Shown here: one piece after another, positions 15,326-24,934 of the stretch
Numbering within the stretch: the first letter of the stretch is position 1
Layout: the number at the start of each line of letters is the position of its first letter
Assembly: GCA_904374805.1 (NCBI GenBank)
Contig: CAJFEW010000003.1
Location: 1 to 56,281, forward strand
Direction of reading: 5' to 3'
Length of the DNA stretch: 56,281 nucleotides
Origin: an uncultured Neglectibacter sp.
GTDB lineage: Bacteria; Bacillota; Clostridia; Oscillospirales; Acutalibacteraceae
The notes under the pieces: generated by a model
The model's database searches: none
Told to the model about the DNA's origin: nothing
The model's input: the letters and a program-made list of their open reading frames with translations, nothing else
Made by a program: the position numbers and the translations under genes

Positions 15326-17095
15326 TCAGGTTTCCAACTGGGCGGTGTACAGATGATGGTAGTACCCCTTTCGATCCAGCAGTTCCTGGTGGGTCCCCAT
15401 CTCTGCAATGCCTTTATTGGAGATGTACAAGATGCGGTCGCAGTTTTTGATGGTGGAAAGACGGTGGGCAATGATGAAGGAGGTGCGCCCTTGCAGCAAA
15501 GCATTGAGGCCCTCCTGGACCAGCCGCTCCGTCTTGGCGTCAATGGAGGAAGTGGCCTCGTCCAAGACCAGAATCTTGGGGTCGGAGAGCAAAGTGCGGG
15601 CAAAGGCCACCAATTGCCGCTGCCCCTGGGACAGCCGAGAACCCCGTTCATTGACCTGGGTGTAATAGCCGTCTTCCATCTCTCGGATGAACTCGTCGGC
15701 GTGGACTGTCTTGGCAGCTTCCATAACTTCCTCATCGGTGGCATCCAGACGGCCGTAGCGAATGTTGTCCATAATGGTGCCGGAGAAAATAAAGCTATCC
15801 TGCAGCATGATGCCCATCTGGGAGCGCAGGGAGTGCAGCGTCACTCCGGCAATGTCGTGGCCGTCCAGCAGCAGGCGGCCGCTGTTGATGTTGTAGAACC
15901 GAGAGATCAGGTTCACTACCGTGGTCTTTCCCGCGCCGGTGGGGCCCACCAAGGCGATGGACTCTCCAGGTCGCACATCCAGGTTAAAGTGTTCCAGGAT
16001 GTTGATCTTTCCGTCGTAGGAGAAGGTCACGTCGTCGAAAGTGACCTGGCCTGTGATGGGGGGCAACTCTGTGGCGCCGGGAGCATCGTCCACGGTGACA
16101 GGCTCGTCGATCATTTCGAAGATGCGCTCCAAATAGGCCACAGCGTTGATGAAGGTGTTGTACAGGTTGGACAGGTTCAAAATGGGCTGCCAGAACCGCC
16201 AAGCATAGGAGGAAATGGCGATCAACGTGCCGATCTGCATAGCCGGGCCCAGCATCCACAGGCCGATCAGGTACATGGCCCCCACCACCCAGGTGGAGAT
16301 GTTGTCCACGGAGAACCACACTAAGTTGGAGGTGTACTGGGCTTTCATCCAGGTGTCGTAGCACTTCTGATTGAGCTGGGCATAGATCTCCCGGTTTTCT
16401 TCCTCCCGGGTGAAAGCCTGGGTGATCTTCATGCCGTCCAGGCTTTCGTGCAGGTAGGCATTGATATTGGAGCTCTTATTGGACACATCCTGCCAGGCAC
16501 GGCGCTGGGCGGGTTTGATCAGCAGGACGATCACCAAAAACAGAGGAACGCCCGCCAGAACAATCAGGCTCAGCCGCACATCGCACAGGAACATAAAGAT
16601 GGCAATCAGAATCAGGTTGAAGATTTCCAGCACAAAGTTGATGATGCCGTTGGAAAGCGCGTCGGACACGGAGTTCACGTAGTTGATCACCCGGGTCAGA
16701 ATCTTTCCGTGGGGACGGTCGTCGTAGAACTGGAAGGGCAGCTTTTGCAGATGCTCAAACAAATCTTTGCGAATGTCGTAGATGATCTCCTGGCCCACCA
16801 CGATCATGTACTTGGACCGGGCCCGGGCGAACAGCACCGAGGCCACAATGGAGACCAGCATAATCACCGCCAGCACCACCAGCTCCATGTAATCCTTGTT
16901 GGGCACCGACACATCCACCGCACGCTGGATCAGCAGAGGCCCCACCAACGAACAGGCGGCGGAAATGGCGGAAAAGAGCAGGGACAAAATCATTTTTTTC
17001 TTATGGCGTCCAATATACACCCCGGCTCGAAGAAGATGCTTTATGTTAAAGGGGGTTTCCAGGGTTTCGTCCACGTCAAACTTGTTGCGTGCCAT
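15326..17095 (-). CDS. ABC exporter half-transporter, catalytic-site subunit
   Basis: A 589-residue half-transporter with six N-terminal membrane helices (about 33-310) fused to an ATPase domain. Walker A is GPTGAGKTT (384-392). The Walker B Glu (513, LDEATSS) and switch His (544, AHRLST) are canonical, but the signature reads LSQGQ (488-492) instead of LSGGQ. It abuts the next subunit gene exactly (stop TAA, then ATG) with AAGGAGG inside the upstream gene. Such pairs form heterodimers like BmrCD or TM287/288 that export drugs, lipids or peptides. Substrate unknown. Confidence 0.92.
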   Translation of the reverse strand: MARNKFDVDETLETPFNIKHLLRAGVYIGRHKKKMILSLLFSAISAACSLVGPLLIQRAVDVSVPNKDYMELVVLAVIMLVSIVASVLFARARSKYMIVVGQEIIYDIRKDLFEHLQKLPFQFYDDRPHGKILTRVINYVNSVSDALSNGIINFVLEIFNLILIAIFMFLCDVRLSLIVLAGVPLFLVIVLLIKPAQRRAWQDVSNKSSNINAYLHESLDGMKITQAFTREEENREIYAQLNQKCYDTWMKAQYTSNLVWFSVDNISTWVVGAMYLIGLWMLGPAMQIGTLIAISSYAWRFWQPILNLSNLYNTFINAVAYLERIFEMIDEPVTVDDAPGATELPPITGQVTFDDVTFSYDGKINILEHFNLDVRPGESIALVGPTGAGKTTVVNLISRFYNINSGRLLLDGHDIAGVTLHSLRSQMGIMLQDSFIFSGTIMDNIRYGRLDATDEEVMEAAKTVHADEFIREMEDGYYTQVNERGSRLSQGQRQLVAFARTLLSDPKILVLDEATSSIDAKTERLVQEGLNALLQGRTSFIIAHRLSTIKNCDRILYISNKGIAEMGTHQELLDRKGYYHHLYTAQLET

Positions 17096-18868
17096 TTACA
17101 CCACCTCCTTTTCCTGATCCATGCCGTTTTGCAGCAGGAAGACCTCCCGGTAATAGCCGGGCCGCTGGGACAGCTCCTCGTGGGTGCCCACATCTACAAT
17201 GCGGCCCTTGTCCAAAATGACAATCTTATCCGCCCGCTTGGTGGTGGAAATGCGCTGAGCCACAATGATTTTGGTGCAGGAGAAATCTAAATTGGAAAGC
17301 TGCTCCTGGATGTATTTTTCCGTCTCCAGATCCACTGCGCTGGTAGTGTCGTCCAAAATGAGGATAGAGGGGCGCACCGCCAGCGCACGGGCCAGGGCAA
17401 TGCGCTGCTTTTGGCCGCCGGAAAGGCCGGTGCCACGCTCGCCGATCAGGGTATCAAACCCGTCGGGAAGCTTGTTCACAAAGTCCACATCGGCCATTTT
17501 GGCGTAGCGCTGCACGTCCTCTTCCGACAGGGAGGAATCTCCATAGGCGATGTTGCCGTCCACCGTGTCGGAGAACAGGAACACATCTTGGGTGGCGATT
17601 CCGATAGAATGGCGCAGATCGTGCAGGTCATACAAGCCCACAGGCGTGCCGTCGATGGTGAGGGAGCCGCCGCTCACATCGGAAAAACGGGGGATCAAAT
17701 TCACCAAGGAGGTCTTGCCCGCCCCGGTGGGGCCCATGATGGCCACGGTCTCCCCCGGCTGGATGTGCAGGTTCACCTGACGCAGGACCGGCATGCCGTG
17801 CAAGTTCAGGTCCACGTTGGAAAAGTCGATTTCCCCCTTCATGCGGTCCTGAAGCTTCTTGGCGTCGGGCCGGGAGGTGATGGTGGACTTAGCGTAGTAC
17901 AGCTCGATGATCTTGTTGGCACTGGCGAAAAAGCGCTGCAAGTCGTTTAGATGCATGCCCAGCATGCGCATGGGGTTGGTCAAGGTCCAGGTCAAACCGT
18001 TGAACAGGGTGAAGGTTCCAATGGTAATGCGCCCGGAAATGAGGAACGCCCCGCCCACCAGCAGCACCGAAATGCTCAGCGCCTGGGACAGCCCCTCAAT
18101 GTACGGGCTAAACTGCAGCCACAGCAAGGAGGCCTTGGTGTTGGCCTTTTTGTAGTCGGCGTTCTTTTCATCGAACCGACGAATCTCGTAGTCCTCCCGA
18201 GCGAAGGCCTTGACCACCCGGTTGCCGGCGATATTTTCCTGAGCGCAGGTGTTCAGCTGGGACAGCCGCTCCCGCAGGTCCACATACAGAGGGTGCACCT
18301 GCTTCGAAAAGATAAAGGTCAGCACGAAAATAATGGGTGTCACCGCCAGCATGGACAGGGCAAACAGCCAATCCGTGGCCAGGAAGACCACCGAGGTGGT
18401 CACAAACAGCACAGTGCAGTCGATCAGCTGACGCACCACCCAGGCTACCGCAAAACGGACCATATCCAAGTCGCCGGTGAGACGGGTCATCAGGTCGCCG
18501 GTGCGGGTTTTCGAGAAGAAGGCCTGATCCTGCTCCTGCATGTTTTTGTAAAGATCCCGGCGAAGCTTAAAGACCAGCTTTTGGGAGCAGCCCTCATACG
18601 TCATGATGGACAGGTATTGGAAGCCTGTGCGGAACAGAGTAAACCCAATCAGCACCGCCACCAGAAATATCAGATGATCAAACGCCTGTTCTGTCACCAC
18701 GCCGGTGTCCACCAGCGGCTGAAACACGGTGTCCATAATGACAGAAGTGATCATGGAGTTGCCCAAGGCCATTACAGACAGCAGCACGGTGGAGCAGAGG
18801 GCGAAGATGTACCGTTTGCGGAAACCGTCCATCTGTTTCCACACCCATCTCAATTGAAACATGCTCAT
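17096..18868 (-). CDS. ABC exporter half-transporter, degenerate-site subunit
   Basis: A 590-residue half-transporter of the same family and the first gene of the pair. Its signature LSGGQ (482-486) is canonical and Walker A is GPTGAGKTS (379-387). The catalytic Walker B Glu is replaced by Asp507 (LDDTTSAVD) and the switch His by Gln538 (VAQRIST). With the LSQGQ signature of the partner, all the changes fall in one of the two composite ATP sites, the classic mark of an asymmetric heterodimer. Six membrane helices span about residues 17-300. The promoter region lies within the 402-nt gap to the divergent importer operon. Confidence 0.92.
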   Translation of the reverse strand: MSMFQLRWVWKQMDGFRKRYIFALCSTVLLSVMALGNSMITSVIMDTVFQPLVDTGVVTEQAFDHLIFLVAVLIGFTLFRTGFQYLSIMTYEGCSQKLVFKLRRDLYKNMQEQDQAFFSKTRTGDLMTRLTGDLDMVRFAVAWVVRQLIDCTVLFVTTSVVFLATDWLFALSMLAVTPIIFVLTFIFSKQVHPLYVDLRERLSQLNTCAQENIAGNRVVKAFAREDYEIRRFDEKNADYKKANTKASLLWLQFSPYIEGLSQALSISVLLVGGAFLISGRITIGTFTLFNGLTWTLTNPMRMLGMHLNDLQRFFASANKIIELYYAKSTITSRPDAKKLQDRMKGEIDFSNVDLNLHGMPVLRQVNLHIQPGETVAIMGPTGAGKTSLVNLIPRFSDVSGGSLTIDGTPVGLYDLHDLRHSIGIATQDVFLFSDTVDGNIAYGDSSLSEEDVQRYAKMADVDFVNKLPDGFDTLIGERGTGLSGGQKQRIALARALAVRPSILILDDTTSAVDLETEKYIQEQLSNLDFSCTKIIVAQRISTTKRADKIVILDKGRIVDVGTHEELSQRPGYYREVFLLQNGMDQEKEVV

Positions 18869-18977
18869 TCCTCCCTTTTGCGCCGGCCGTTCCGGCGCTT
18901 GTTTTGGAAACGGACAGAAAACCGTTCCCTCTTTCTCCCCCTCCGAGATTCTCTCGCGGAGAAGCGAAGCTCTGACT

Positions 18978-19005
18978 ATTATAATCTCCCAGACAAAAAA
19001 AGGAA
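18978..19005 (-). promoter_or_regulatory. Candidate promoter of the ABC exporter pair
   Basis: TATAAT (18983-18978) on the minus strand with a weak TTCCTT -35 box 16 nt upstream. The rest of the 18869-19204 gap contains a 7-bp inverted repeat (GCCCCAG/CTGGGGC near 19120-19146) but no gene that I can support. Confidence 0.45.
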
Positions 19006-19204
19006 GGGGGTTTGCTCAAATTCCTCTTCGGCATTCCGCTGAAAAAACAGGGGAAAAGCCTCACTTTTACGTTAAAACAACAGTTATACAACACAAACTT
19101 CCAAACGAGGGTACCGCAGCCCCAGTTTCTCTGAAAAGGCTGGGGCCAAGAAGCCCTCTCCCCAAAATCTGCGGGAACTTTGTCCAAGGAGAATGACCTT
19201 TCTA

Positions 19205-19233
19205 TTGTAGCACTGAAAAAAATCTGGTATAAT
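19205..19233 (+). promoter_or_regulatory. Promoter of the carbohydrate ABC importer operon
   Basis: TTGTAG, 17-nt spacer and perfect TATAAT, 37 nt before the start codon. Confidence 0.75.
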
Positions 19234-19270
19234 CGGACGTGAAAATGCTATTGCAGGGAGATGTACGCGC

Positions 19271-20389
19271 ATGAATATAACGCTGCAAAACCTCACCAAA
19301 CGGTTTCCAGCCCGGGGCAGAAAAGCCCAAGGGGAAACCACAGCGGTGAAAGAGCTTTCCTTTGAAGTGCCGGACGGCATGCTGGTGGGGCTGCTGGGCC
19401 CCTCCGGCTGCGGAAAGTCCACCACGCTCAATATGATTTGCGGTTTGGAAACCCCCACGGAGGGGAAGATCCTGTTTGGAGAGGACGATGTAACTGCCCT
19501 GCCTCCAGAACTGCGGGGCGTGGGCATGGTGTTTCAAAACTACGCCCTCTATCCCCACTTGACCGTGCTGCAAAACATCTTGTTTCCTCTGGAGAACTTA
19601 AAGGGCAAGGACCGGCCCTCCCGACAGGAAATGCGCCGCAGGGCTTTGGAAACCGCCCAACTGGTGCAAATTGAGGAGCTGTTAGACCGCAAGCCCAAGG
19701 AACTCTCCGGCGGCCAGCAGCAGCGGGTGGCTATTGCCAGAGCCCTGGTGAAAATGCCTCGGGTGCTGCTGCTGGACGAACCTCTCTCCAACCTGGACGC
19801 CAGGCTGCGGCTGCAGACCCGGGAGGAGATCTGCAAGATTCAGAAAAAGACCGGCATCACCACCCTGTTTGTCACCCACGACCAAGAGGAGGCCATGAGC
19901 ATCTCCGACCGGATTGTGGTGATGCGGGATGGCATCCTCATGCAGCAGGGCCGTCCCCAAGAGGTGTATGACAACCCGGCCAACCTGTTTGTAGCAAAAT
20001 TCTTGGGCACACCGCCTATCAACGTGTTCGAAGGCCAGGTGCAAAATGGCCAGCTGTTCCTGGGGGACGTCAACGTTCTGCCCACAACAGGCGTGCAAGA
20101 CGGGCCTGTCTGGGTGGGGATCCGCCCGGAAGGCTTCCTGCCGGAGGCAAACGGCCCCCTGACCTGCGGCTTGAACCGGGTGGAGGTGCTGGGCCGGGAT
20201 ACCAGCATTGTGTGCACCCACCCCGCCTGCCAGACAGACACCCTGCGGGCGGTCATCCGTTCGGACCAAGAAGTGGACCCGGACAGCGAAACCGTACGCT
20301 TCTCCCTGCGGCCGGAAAAAGTATTTCTCTTTGACCGAAGCACCGAAGAGCGCCTGTACGGACAAGGCGCCGGTCCGGCCCGTCCGTAA
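19271..20389 (+). CDS. Sugar ABC importer ATP-binding protein (UgpC/MsmX type)
   Basis: A 372-residue ATPase that drives sugar uptake. It shows Walker A GPSGCGKST (about 43-51), signature LSGGQQQR, Walker B LLLDEPLSNLD and the His loop TLFVTHDQEEA. The C-terminal extension (about 240-372) is the MalK/UgpC-type TOBE regulatory domain. It is the first gene of a four-gene operon with two permeases and a binding protein, whereas many Clostridia share one distant MsmX-like ATPase among importers. The GTG of the next gene follows after 29 nt. Confidence 0.9.
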   Translation: MNITLQNLTKRFPARGRKAQGETTAVKELSFEVPDGMLVGLLGPSGCGKSTTLNMICGLETPTEGKILFGEDDVTALPPELRGVGMVFQNYALYPHLTVLQNILFPLENLKGKDRPSRQEMRRRALETAQLVQIEELLDRKPKELSGGQQQRVAIARALVKMPRVLLLDEPLSNLDARLRLQTREEICKIQKKTGITTLFVTHDQEEAMSISDRIVVMRDGILMQQGRPQEVYDNPANLFVAKFLGTPPINVFEGQVQNGQLFLGDVNVLPTTGVQDGPVWVGIRPEGFLPEANGPLTCGLNRVEVLGRDTSIVCTHPACQTDTLRAVIRSDQEVDPDSETVRFSLRPEKVFLFDRSTEERLYGQGAGPARP

Positions 20390-20418
20390 AGCCGGCATGT
20401 GCAAAGGGGGTATTCTGT

Positions 20419-21309
20419 GTGGATCGAAATTCTAAAAAAGCCTGGCTCTATCTGCTGCCTTCCCTGCTGTTGTTGGGCGCCTTTTTAATCTACCCGTTGC
20501 TTGATGTGCTGATCTACTCCGTGGAGGAGTGCTACAATTTTGCCTCGCAAACCTACGAAGGCCTGGGGTTGTACAACTACGCCTACGTGCTCCACGACCC
20601 CTACTTCCTGCAGGCGGTGGAAAACACCTTTGTGCTGGTGATTATCACCGTACCCATTTCCACCATCTTGGCCCTGCTCATCTCCACGGCGCTGAGCTCC
20701 ATCCGTCCTTTGCGGCAGCTGTATCAGACCATCTATTTCCTGCCCTATGTGACCAACACTCTGGCCGTGGGCCTGGTGTTCATGGTGCTGTTCCAGCGCA
20801 CCGAATACACGGACGGTTTGATCAACCTGATGCTGTCCTGGTTTGGGGCGGGCCCCATCGACTTTATCAACGGCCCCCACTGGGCGAAAATGTTTGTGCT
20901 GTGTTTCTACACCATTTGGGTGGTGCTGCCCTTTAAGATTCTGGTGCTTACCAGCGCGCTGGCTTCGGTCAACGAGGAGTACTATCAAGCGGCGCGGGTG
21001 GACGGCACCTCGAAAACCCGCATCTTTTTCCGGATCACTTTGCCTATGATTTCCCCGATGATCGTCTATTTGGTCATCACGGGATTTATCGGGGCCTTTA
21101 AGGCGTACAGCGACGCGGTGGCCCTGTTCGGCACGGATTTAAATGCGGCTGGCATGAACACCATTGTGGGGTATGTGTACGACATGCTGTACGGAGACAG
21201 CGGCGGGTATCCCTCCTATGCCTCGGCAGCAGCCATCCTGCTGTTTGTCATTGTTTTGACCATCACATGCATCAACCTGCTGGTCACCCGCAAGCGGCCC
21301 ACAGATTGA
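20419..21309 (+). CDS. Carbohydrate ABC transporter permease (MalF/UgpA type)
   Basis: A 296-residue inner-membrane permease with six predicted helices. The EAA-type coupling loop is seen near YYQAARVDGTSKTRIFFRIT (about residues 193-212). It forms the translocation pore with the next gene. The start is a GTG at 20419, with AAGGGGG upstream; the protein begins MDRNSKKAWLYLLPSLLLLG as usual for this family. Substrate not determinable from sequence. Confidence 0.9.
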   Translation: MDRNSKKAWLYLLPSLLLLGAFLIYPLLDVLIYSVEECYNFASQTYEGLGLYNYAYVLHDPYFLQAVENTFVLVIITVPISTILALLISTALSSIRPLRQLYQTIYFLPYVTNTLAVGLVFMVLFQRTEYTDGLINLMLSWFGAGPIDFINGPHWAKMFVLCFYTIWVVLPFKILVLTSALASVNEEYYQAARVDGTSKTRIFFRITLPMISPMIVYLVITGFIGAFKAYSDAVALFGTDLNAAGMNTIVGYVYDMLYGDSGGYPSYASAAAILLFVIVLTITCINLLVTRKRPTD

Positions 21310-21326
21310 GAGGGGGGTACTGTGCC

Positions 21327-22202
21327 ATGAATCATTCCGAATCGACTGTAAGCAAGCAAAAGGCCAGGCGGCGCAGGGAAGGCCTGCGCTCTGCGCTGAC
21401 CTATCTGTTTCTGAGCGTGTGGGCGGTAGTGGTCCTGTTTCCCTTTTATTGGATGATCCTCACCTCTTTCAAAAGCTACGGCGCTTACAACGGGGAACAC
21501 ACGCCTGTGTTCTTCACCTTGTCCCCCACCTTGGAAAACTACGTAAACGCTTTTACGGCTGTTCCTCTGGGAGGATACCTGCTGAACACTCTTATTTTCT
21601 CCCTGATCACCACGGCGGTCATGGTGGTGGTCAGCACTTTGGCTGCCTACGCCTTTGCCCGCATGCGGTTTCGAGGCAAAAATCTGGTGTTCGGCCTGTT
21701 CCTCTCCATGATGATGATTCCCACTGAGCTGGTGGTGATCACCAACTTTGTGACCATCACCGACCTGGGGCTGCGCAACAGCTTTTTGGGGCTGATTTTG
21801 CCCTCTATCACCTCGGTGTTTTACATCTACCTGCTGAAGGAAAACTTTGAACAGGTGCCGGACGAGCTCTATAAGGCCGCTAAAGTAGACGGGACATCCG
21901 ACTTGAAATACCTGTGGAAGGTGATGATTCCCATCTGCAGGCCAACCCTTGTGACCATCACCATTTTAAAGCTCATTGAATGTTGGAACTCCTATGTGTG
22001 GCCCCGGCTCATCACCGACGACCCGGCCTATTTTTTGGTGTCCAACGGCATCCAGGAGATCCGGGAAAACGGCTTTGGCCGGGAGAACATCCCCGCCATG
22101 ATGGCTGCGGTGGTGGTCATCAGCGTGCCGCTGATCCTGCTGTTTCTGGCCTTCCGCAAAAAGATCATGGAGGGCGTTTCCAGAGGAGGGACCAAAGGAT
22201 GA
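21327..22202 (+). CDS. Carbohydrate ABC transporter permease (MalG/UgpE type)
   Basis: A 291-residue permease, partner of the preceding one. It has the coupling loop ELYKAAKVDGTSDLKYLWKV (about 181-200) and six helices. The ATG at 21327 follows GAGAGGGGGG; the longer in-frame reading overlaps the upstream gene and is rejected. The last codons overlap the start of the binding-protein gene as ATGA, showing translational coupling. Confidence 0.9.
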   Translation: MNHSESTVSKQKARRRREGLRSALTYLFLSVWAVVVLFPFYWMILTSFKSYGAYNGEHTPVFFTLSPTLENYVNAFTAVPLGGYLLNTLIFSLITTAVMVVVSTLAAYAFARMRFRGKNLVFGLFLSMMMIPTELVVITNFVTITDLGLRNSFLGLILPSITSVFYIYLLKENFEQVPDELYKAAKVDGTSDLKYLWKVMIPICRPTLVTITILKLIECWNSYVWPRLITDDPAYFLVSNGIQEIRENGFGRENIPAMMAAVVVISVPLILLFLAFRKKIMEGVSRGGTKG

Positions 22203-23800
22203 GGAAAAAATGCCTGTGCCTGCTGCTGGCGGTGCTTTTGTGCCTTCCCTTGGCGGGCTGTCACGGCAGCCAGCAGCGAGCCGCCTTTACCGTGCCGGAA
22301 ACTTTGGACACCTCTCGGAATTACGAAATCACCTTCTGGGCCAAAAACGACACCAATAAGCGCCAGACGGACATTTACCGCCAGGCCATTGAGGAATTTC
22401 AACAGCTGTATCCCAACATCACGGTGACGCTGCGGCTGTACACCGACTACGGGGATATCTACAACGATGTGATCACCAATATCTCCACCGGCACCACCCC
22501 CAACGTGTGCATCACCTATCCGGACCACATTGCCACCTATTTGACCGGCGACAATGTGGTGGTGCCTTTGGACGACCTGTTTACCGACTCCCGCTACGGC
22601 TTGGGAGGCAGCGAAGTGCTCTTCGACTCCCCAACGCAAGAGGAAATGGTCCCCCAGTTTTTGGAAGAGTGCCGCTTAAACGGGCACACCTACGCTGTGC
22701 CCTACATGCGCTCCACGGAGGCTTGTTACGTAAACAAGGACATGGTGGAGGCCCTGGGCTACACGCTGCCGGAAACTTTGACCTGGGACTTCATCTGGGA
22801 GGTCAGCGAAGCGGCCGCGGCCACTTTGGGAGAAGACGGTATTTACGCCATCAACGGCCAAGAAGTGCTGATCCCCTTTATCTACAAATCCACAGACAAT
22901 ATGATGATTCAAATGCTGCAGCAGCTGCAGGCCGGATACTCCACCGATTCTGGGGAGATTCAGCTTTTTAACGATACCACAGAGGACTTGCTGCTGGGCA
23001 TTGCCAGCCACACCGCAAGCGGGGCCTTTTCCACGTTTAAAATCTCCGGGTACCCCGCCAACTTTTTAAACGCCGGCCAGTGTATTTTTGCCATTGACTC
23101 CACTGCCGGGGCCACCTGGATGGGCACCAACGCTCCCCTGGTGGACATAGACGAAGGAGAGATTGTGGACTTTGAAACCCAAGTGATGACGGTTCCCCAG
23201 TTTGATCCGGACCATCCGCAAATGATCTCCCAGGGACCTTCCATCTGTATTTTCAACAAGGAGGACCCCCAAGAGGTGCTGGCCTCTTGGCTGTTCACCC
23301 AGTATCTTCTGACAGACTCGGTGCAGATTGCCTACTCCCAGACGGAGGGCTACGTCCCCGTGACCACCCGCGCCCAGGAGAACCCTGCCTATCAGGACTA
23401 TCTCTCTCGGGCCGGAGAGGATGACGACACCTACTACCAGGTGAAAATCGACGCCGCCCAGCTGCTGCTGGAGAATTTGGACAACACCTTTACCACCCCG
23501 GTGTTTAACGGCTCCGCCTCCCTGCGGGACGCTGCCGGCCAGCTGATTGAGGATGTGACCAAATCGGTGCGCCGCCACCAGGAGGTGAATGCGGACACCA
23601 TCCAGCAGCTGTACACAGACACCCAGGCCCTCTACCATTTGGACAGCGTGACTGCCACCGGTGGCGGAAAACAGGACCTGGGTCCCCTGCCCGGCACTGC
23701 TGTGGCGCTGCTGGCCGTTTTAGCGGTCGCCTGGATTTTGATCTTCCTGTATCTGTTCCTCTCCTGGCGGCGCAGGCGCCTGAAGTCGCACCAGAAGTGA
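22199..23800 (+). CDS. Sugar-binding lipoprotein with a C-terminal membrane helix
   Basis: A 533-residue extracellular solute-binding protein (family 1) that feeds the two permeases. The signal peptide ends in the lipobox LAGC (Cys21). The binding fold begins EITFWAKNDTNKRQ. Near the C terminus, after a Gly-rich stretch, there is a strongly hydrophobic segment (about 500-523) followed by WRRRRLKSHQK, a positive cytoplasmic tail. A binding protein held both by lipid and by a helix is unusual. The helix could tether it next to the permeases. The start ATG overlaps the upstream stop; GGAGGG is 11 nt away. Confidence 0.87.
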   Translation: MRKKCLCLLLAVLLCLPLAGCHGSQQRAAFTVPETLDTSRNYEITFWAKNDTNKRQTDIYRQAIEEFQQLYPNITVTLRLYTDYGDIYNDVITNISTGTTPNVCITYPDHIATYLTGDNVVVPLDDLFTDSRYGLGGSEVLFDSPTQEEMVPQFLEECRLNGHTYAVPYMRSTEACYVNKDMVEALGYTLPETLTWDFIWEVSEAAAATLGEDGIYAINGQEVLIPFIYKSTDNMMIQMLQQLQAGYSTDSGEIQLFNDTTEDLLLGIASHTASGAFSTFKISGYPANFLNAGQCIFAIDSTAGATWMGTNAPLVDIDEGEIVDFETQVMTVPQFDPDHPQMISQGPSICIFNKEDPQEVLASWLFTQYLLTDSVQIAYSQTEGYVPVTTRAQENPAYQDYLSRAGEDDDTYYQVKIDAAQLLLENLDNTFTTPVFNGSASLRDAAGQLIEDVTKSVRRHQEVNADTIQQLYTDTQALYHLDSVTATGGGKQDLGPLPGTAVALLAVLAVAWILIFLYLFLSWRRRRLKSHQK

Positions 23801-23858
23801 AACGGCTTCCAAAAAATGTCAATTTGGTAACAAAACGCCTTCTAGCCCCGGGCTGTAG

Positions 23859-23887
23859 TTGACTTTTTACCGCTTCCGGAGTATAAT
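23859..23887 (+). promoter_or_regulatory. Promoter of the OB-fold-like lipoprotein gene
   Basis: TTGACT, 17-nt spacer and perfect TATAAT. It separates this gene from the importer operon, although no clear terminator follows the importer. Confidence 0.8.
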
Positions 23888-23974
23888 ACAGCCGTTTGTT
23901 TCCATCAGAGCGCAGCTGCTGTTCCTGCGGGAACACCGCTTGCGCCCCAACCTTACCACAAAGGAGAATTGACT

Positions 23975-24841
23975 ATGCGTAAGTTATTTGCCGTACTGCT
24001 TGCCCTGTGCCTGGCCTGCTCCATGGCTGCCTGTGCCGGCGGCAACACCAGCAGCACCTCCTCCACGAGCACCACCTCTGAGAGCACTGTGGCAGAGGAC
24101 AGCTCCGTGGCCGAGGAAAGCTCTGCTGCGGAAGACAGCTCTGCCTCCGAGGAGAGCGAGGCCAGCGAGGCCGCTACCGGCGACGCCACTGTGCTCAGCT
24201 ATGAGGAGTACATGGCTGCCGAGCTGGACACTGAAGTGACCATTCAGGCCTATGTGCAGGCCAAGCAGTCCTACTATGCGGAACAGGGCACTGCCACGGT
24301 TTACCTGCAGGATCAGGACGGCGGCTACTTTGCCTATGACATGGCCTGCACCCAGGAAGAGTACGACGCCATGACCGAGGGCACCTGCATTCAGGTGAGC
24401 GGCTTCAAGAGCGAGTGGTCCGGCGAGATTGAGATCATGGACGGCCAGCTGGATCAGATCGTGGAGGGCGATACCTTTGTGGCCGAGCCCTTCGACGCCA
24501 CCAGTCTGCTGGGCACCGACGAGCTGGAGCAGCATCAGAACGAAAAGGTTTCTTTCACCGGTTTGACCGTGGCTCCCAGCACCGATGCAGACGGCAATGA
24601 GGTTGCTTTCCTGTACAACTACGACGGCTCCGGCACCCAGGGCGACGACGTGTACTTTAACGTCTCTTACAACAACCAGACCTTCAGCTTTGTGGTGGAG
24701 TCCTACCTGTGCGACAGCGAATCTGAGGTCTACAAGGCCGTGGAAGCGCTGGAAGTGGGCCAGACCATCGACTGCGAAGGTTTCCTGTACTGGTATGAGG
24801 GCGCCAACCCCCACATCACCTCTGTGACGGTGACCGGCTAA
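23975..24841 (+). CDS. Lipoprotein with two OB-fold-like modules
   Basis: A 288-residue secreted lipoprotein. The signal peptide ends in AAC (Cys20). A low-complexity Ser/Glu/Ala linker (about 24-70) follows, probably to cross the cell wall. Two beta-rich modules come next. The first (about 75-165), with VTIQAYVQ, ATVYLQDQDGGYFAY and IQVSGFKSEWSGEIEI, resembles the OB folds of secreted proteins such as YhcR. The second (about 180-288) ends IDCEGFLYWYEG. The ATG at 23975 has AAGGAG 8 nt upstream. I do not recognise a specific function; binding of nucleic acid, glycan or a protein partner are all possible. Confidence 0.7.
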   Translation: MRKLFAVLLALCLACSMAACAGGNTSSTSSTSTTSESTVAEDSSVAEESSAAEDSSASEESEASEAATGDATVLSYEEYMAAELDTEVTIQAYVQAKQSYYAEQGTATVYLQDQDGGYFAYDMACTQEEYDAMTEGTCIQVSGFKSEWSGEIEIMDGQLDQIVEGDTFVAEPFDATSLLGTDELEQHQNEKVSFTGLTVAPSTDADGNEVAFLYNYDGSGTQGDDVYFNVSYNNQTFSFVVESYLCDSESEVYKAVEALEVGQTIDCEGFLYWYEGANPHITSVTVTG

Positions 24842-24877
24842 TCTATTAGCTTTTTACTGGCTTCGACACAACAGCGC

Positions 24878-24934
24878 AAAAACACCCCTTGGCGGAAAAC
24901 CAATTTGGTTTGAACCAGGGGTGTTTTCTCTTTT
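24878..24934 (+). terminator. Terminator of the lipoprotein gene
   Basis: AAAACACCCC and GGGGTGTTTT pair around a loop with minor inner pairing, followed by CTCTTTT. Confidence 0.8.
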
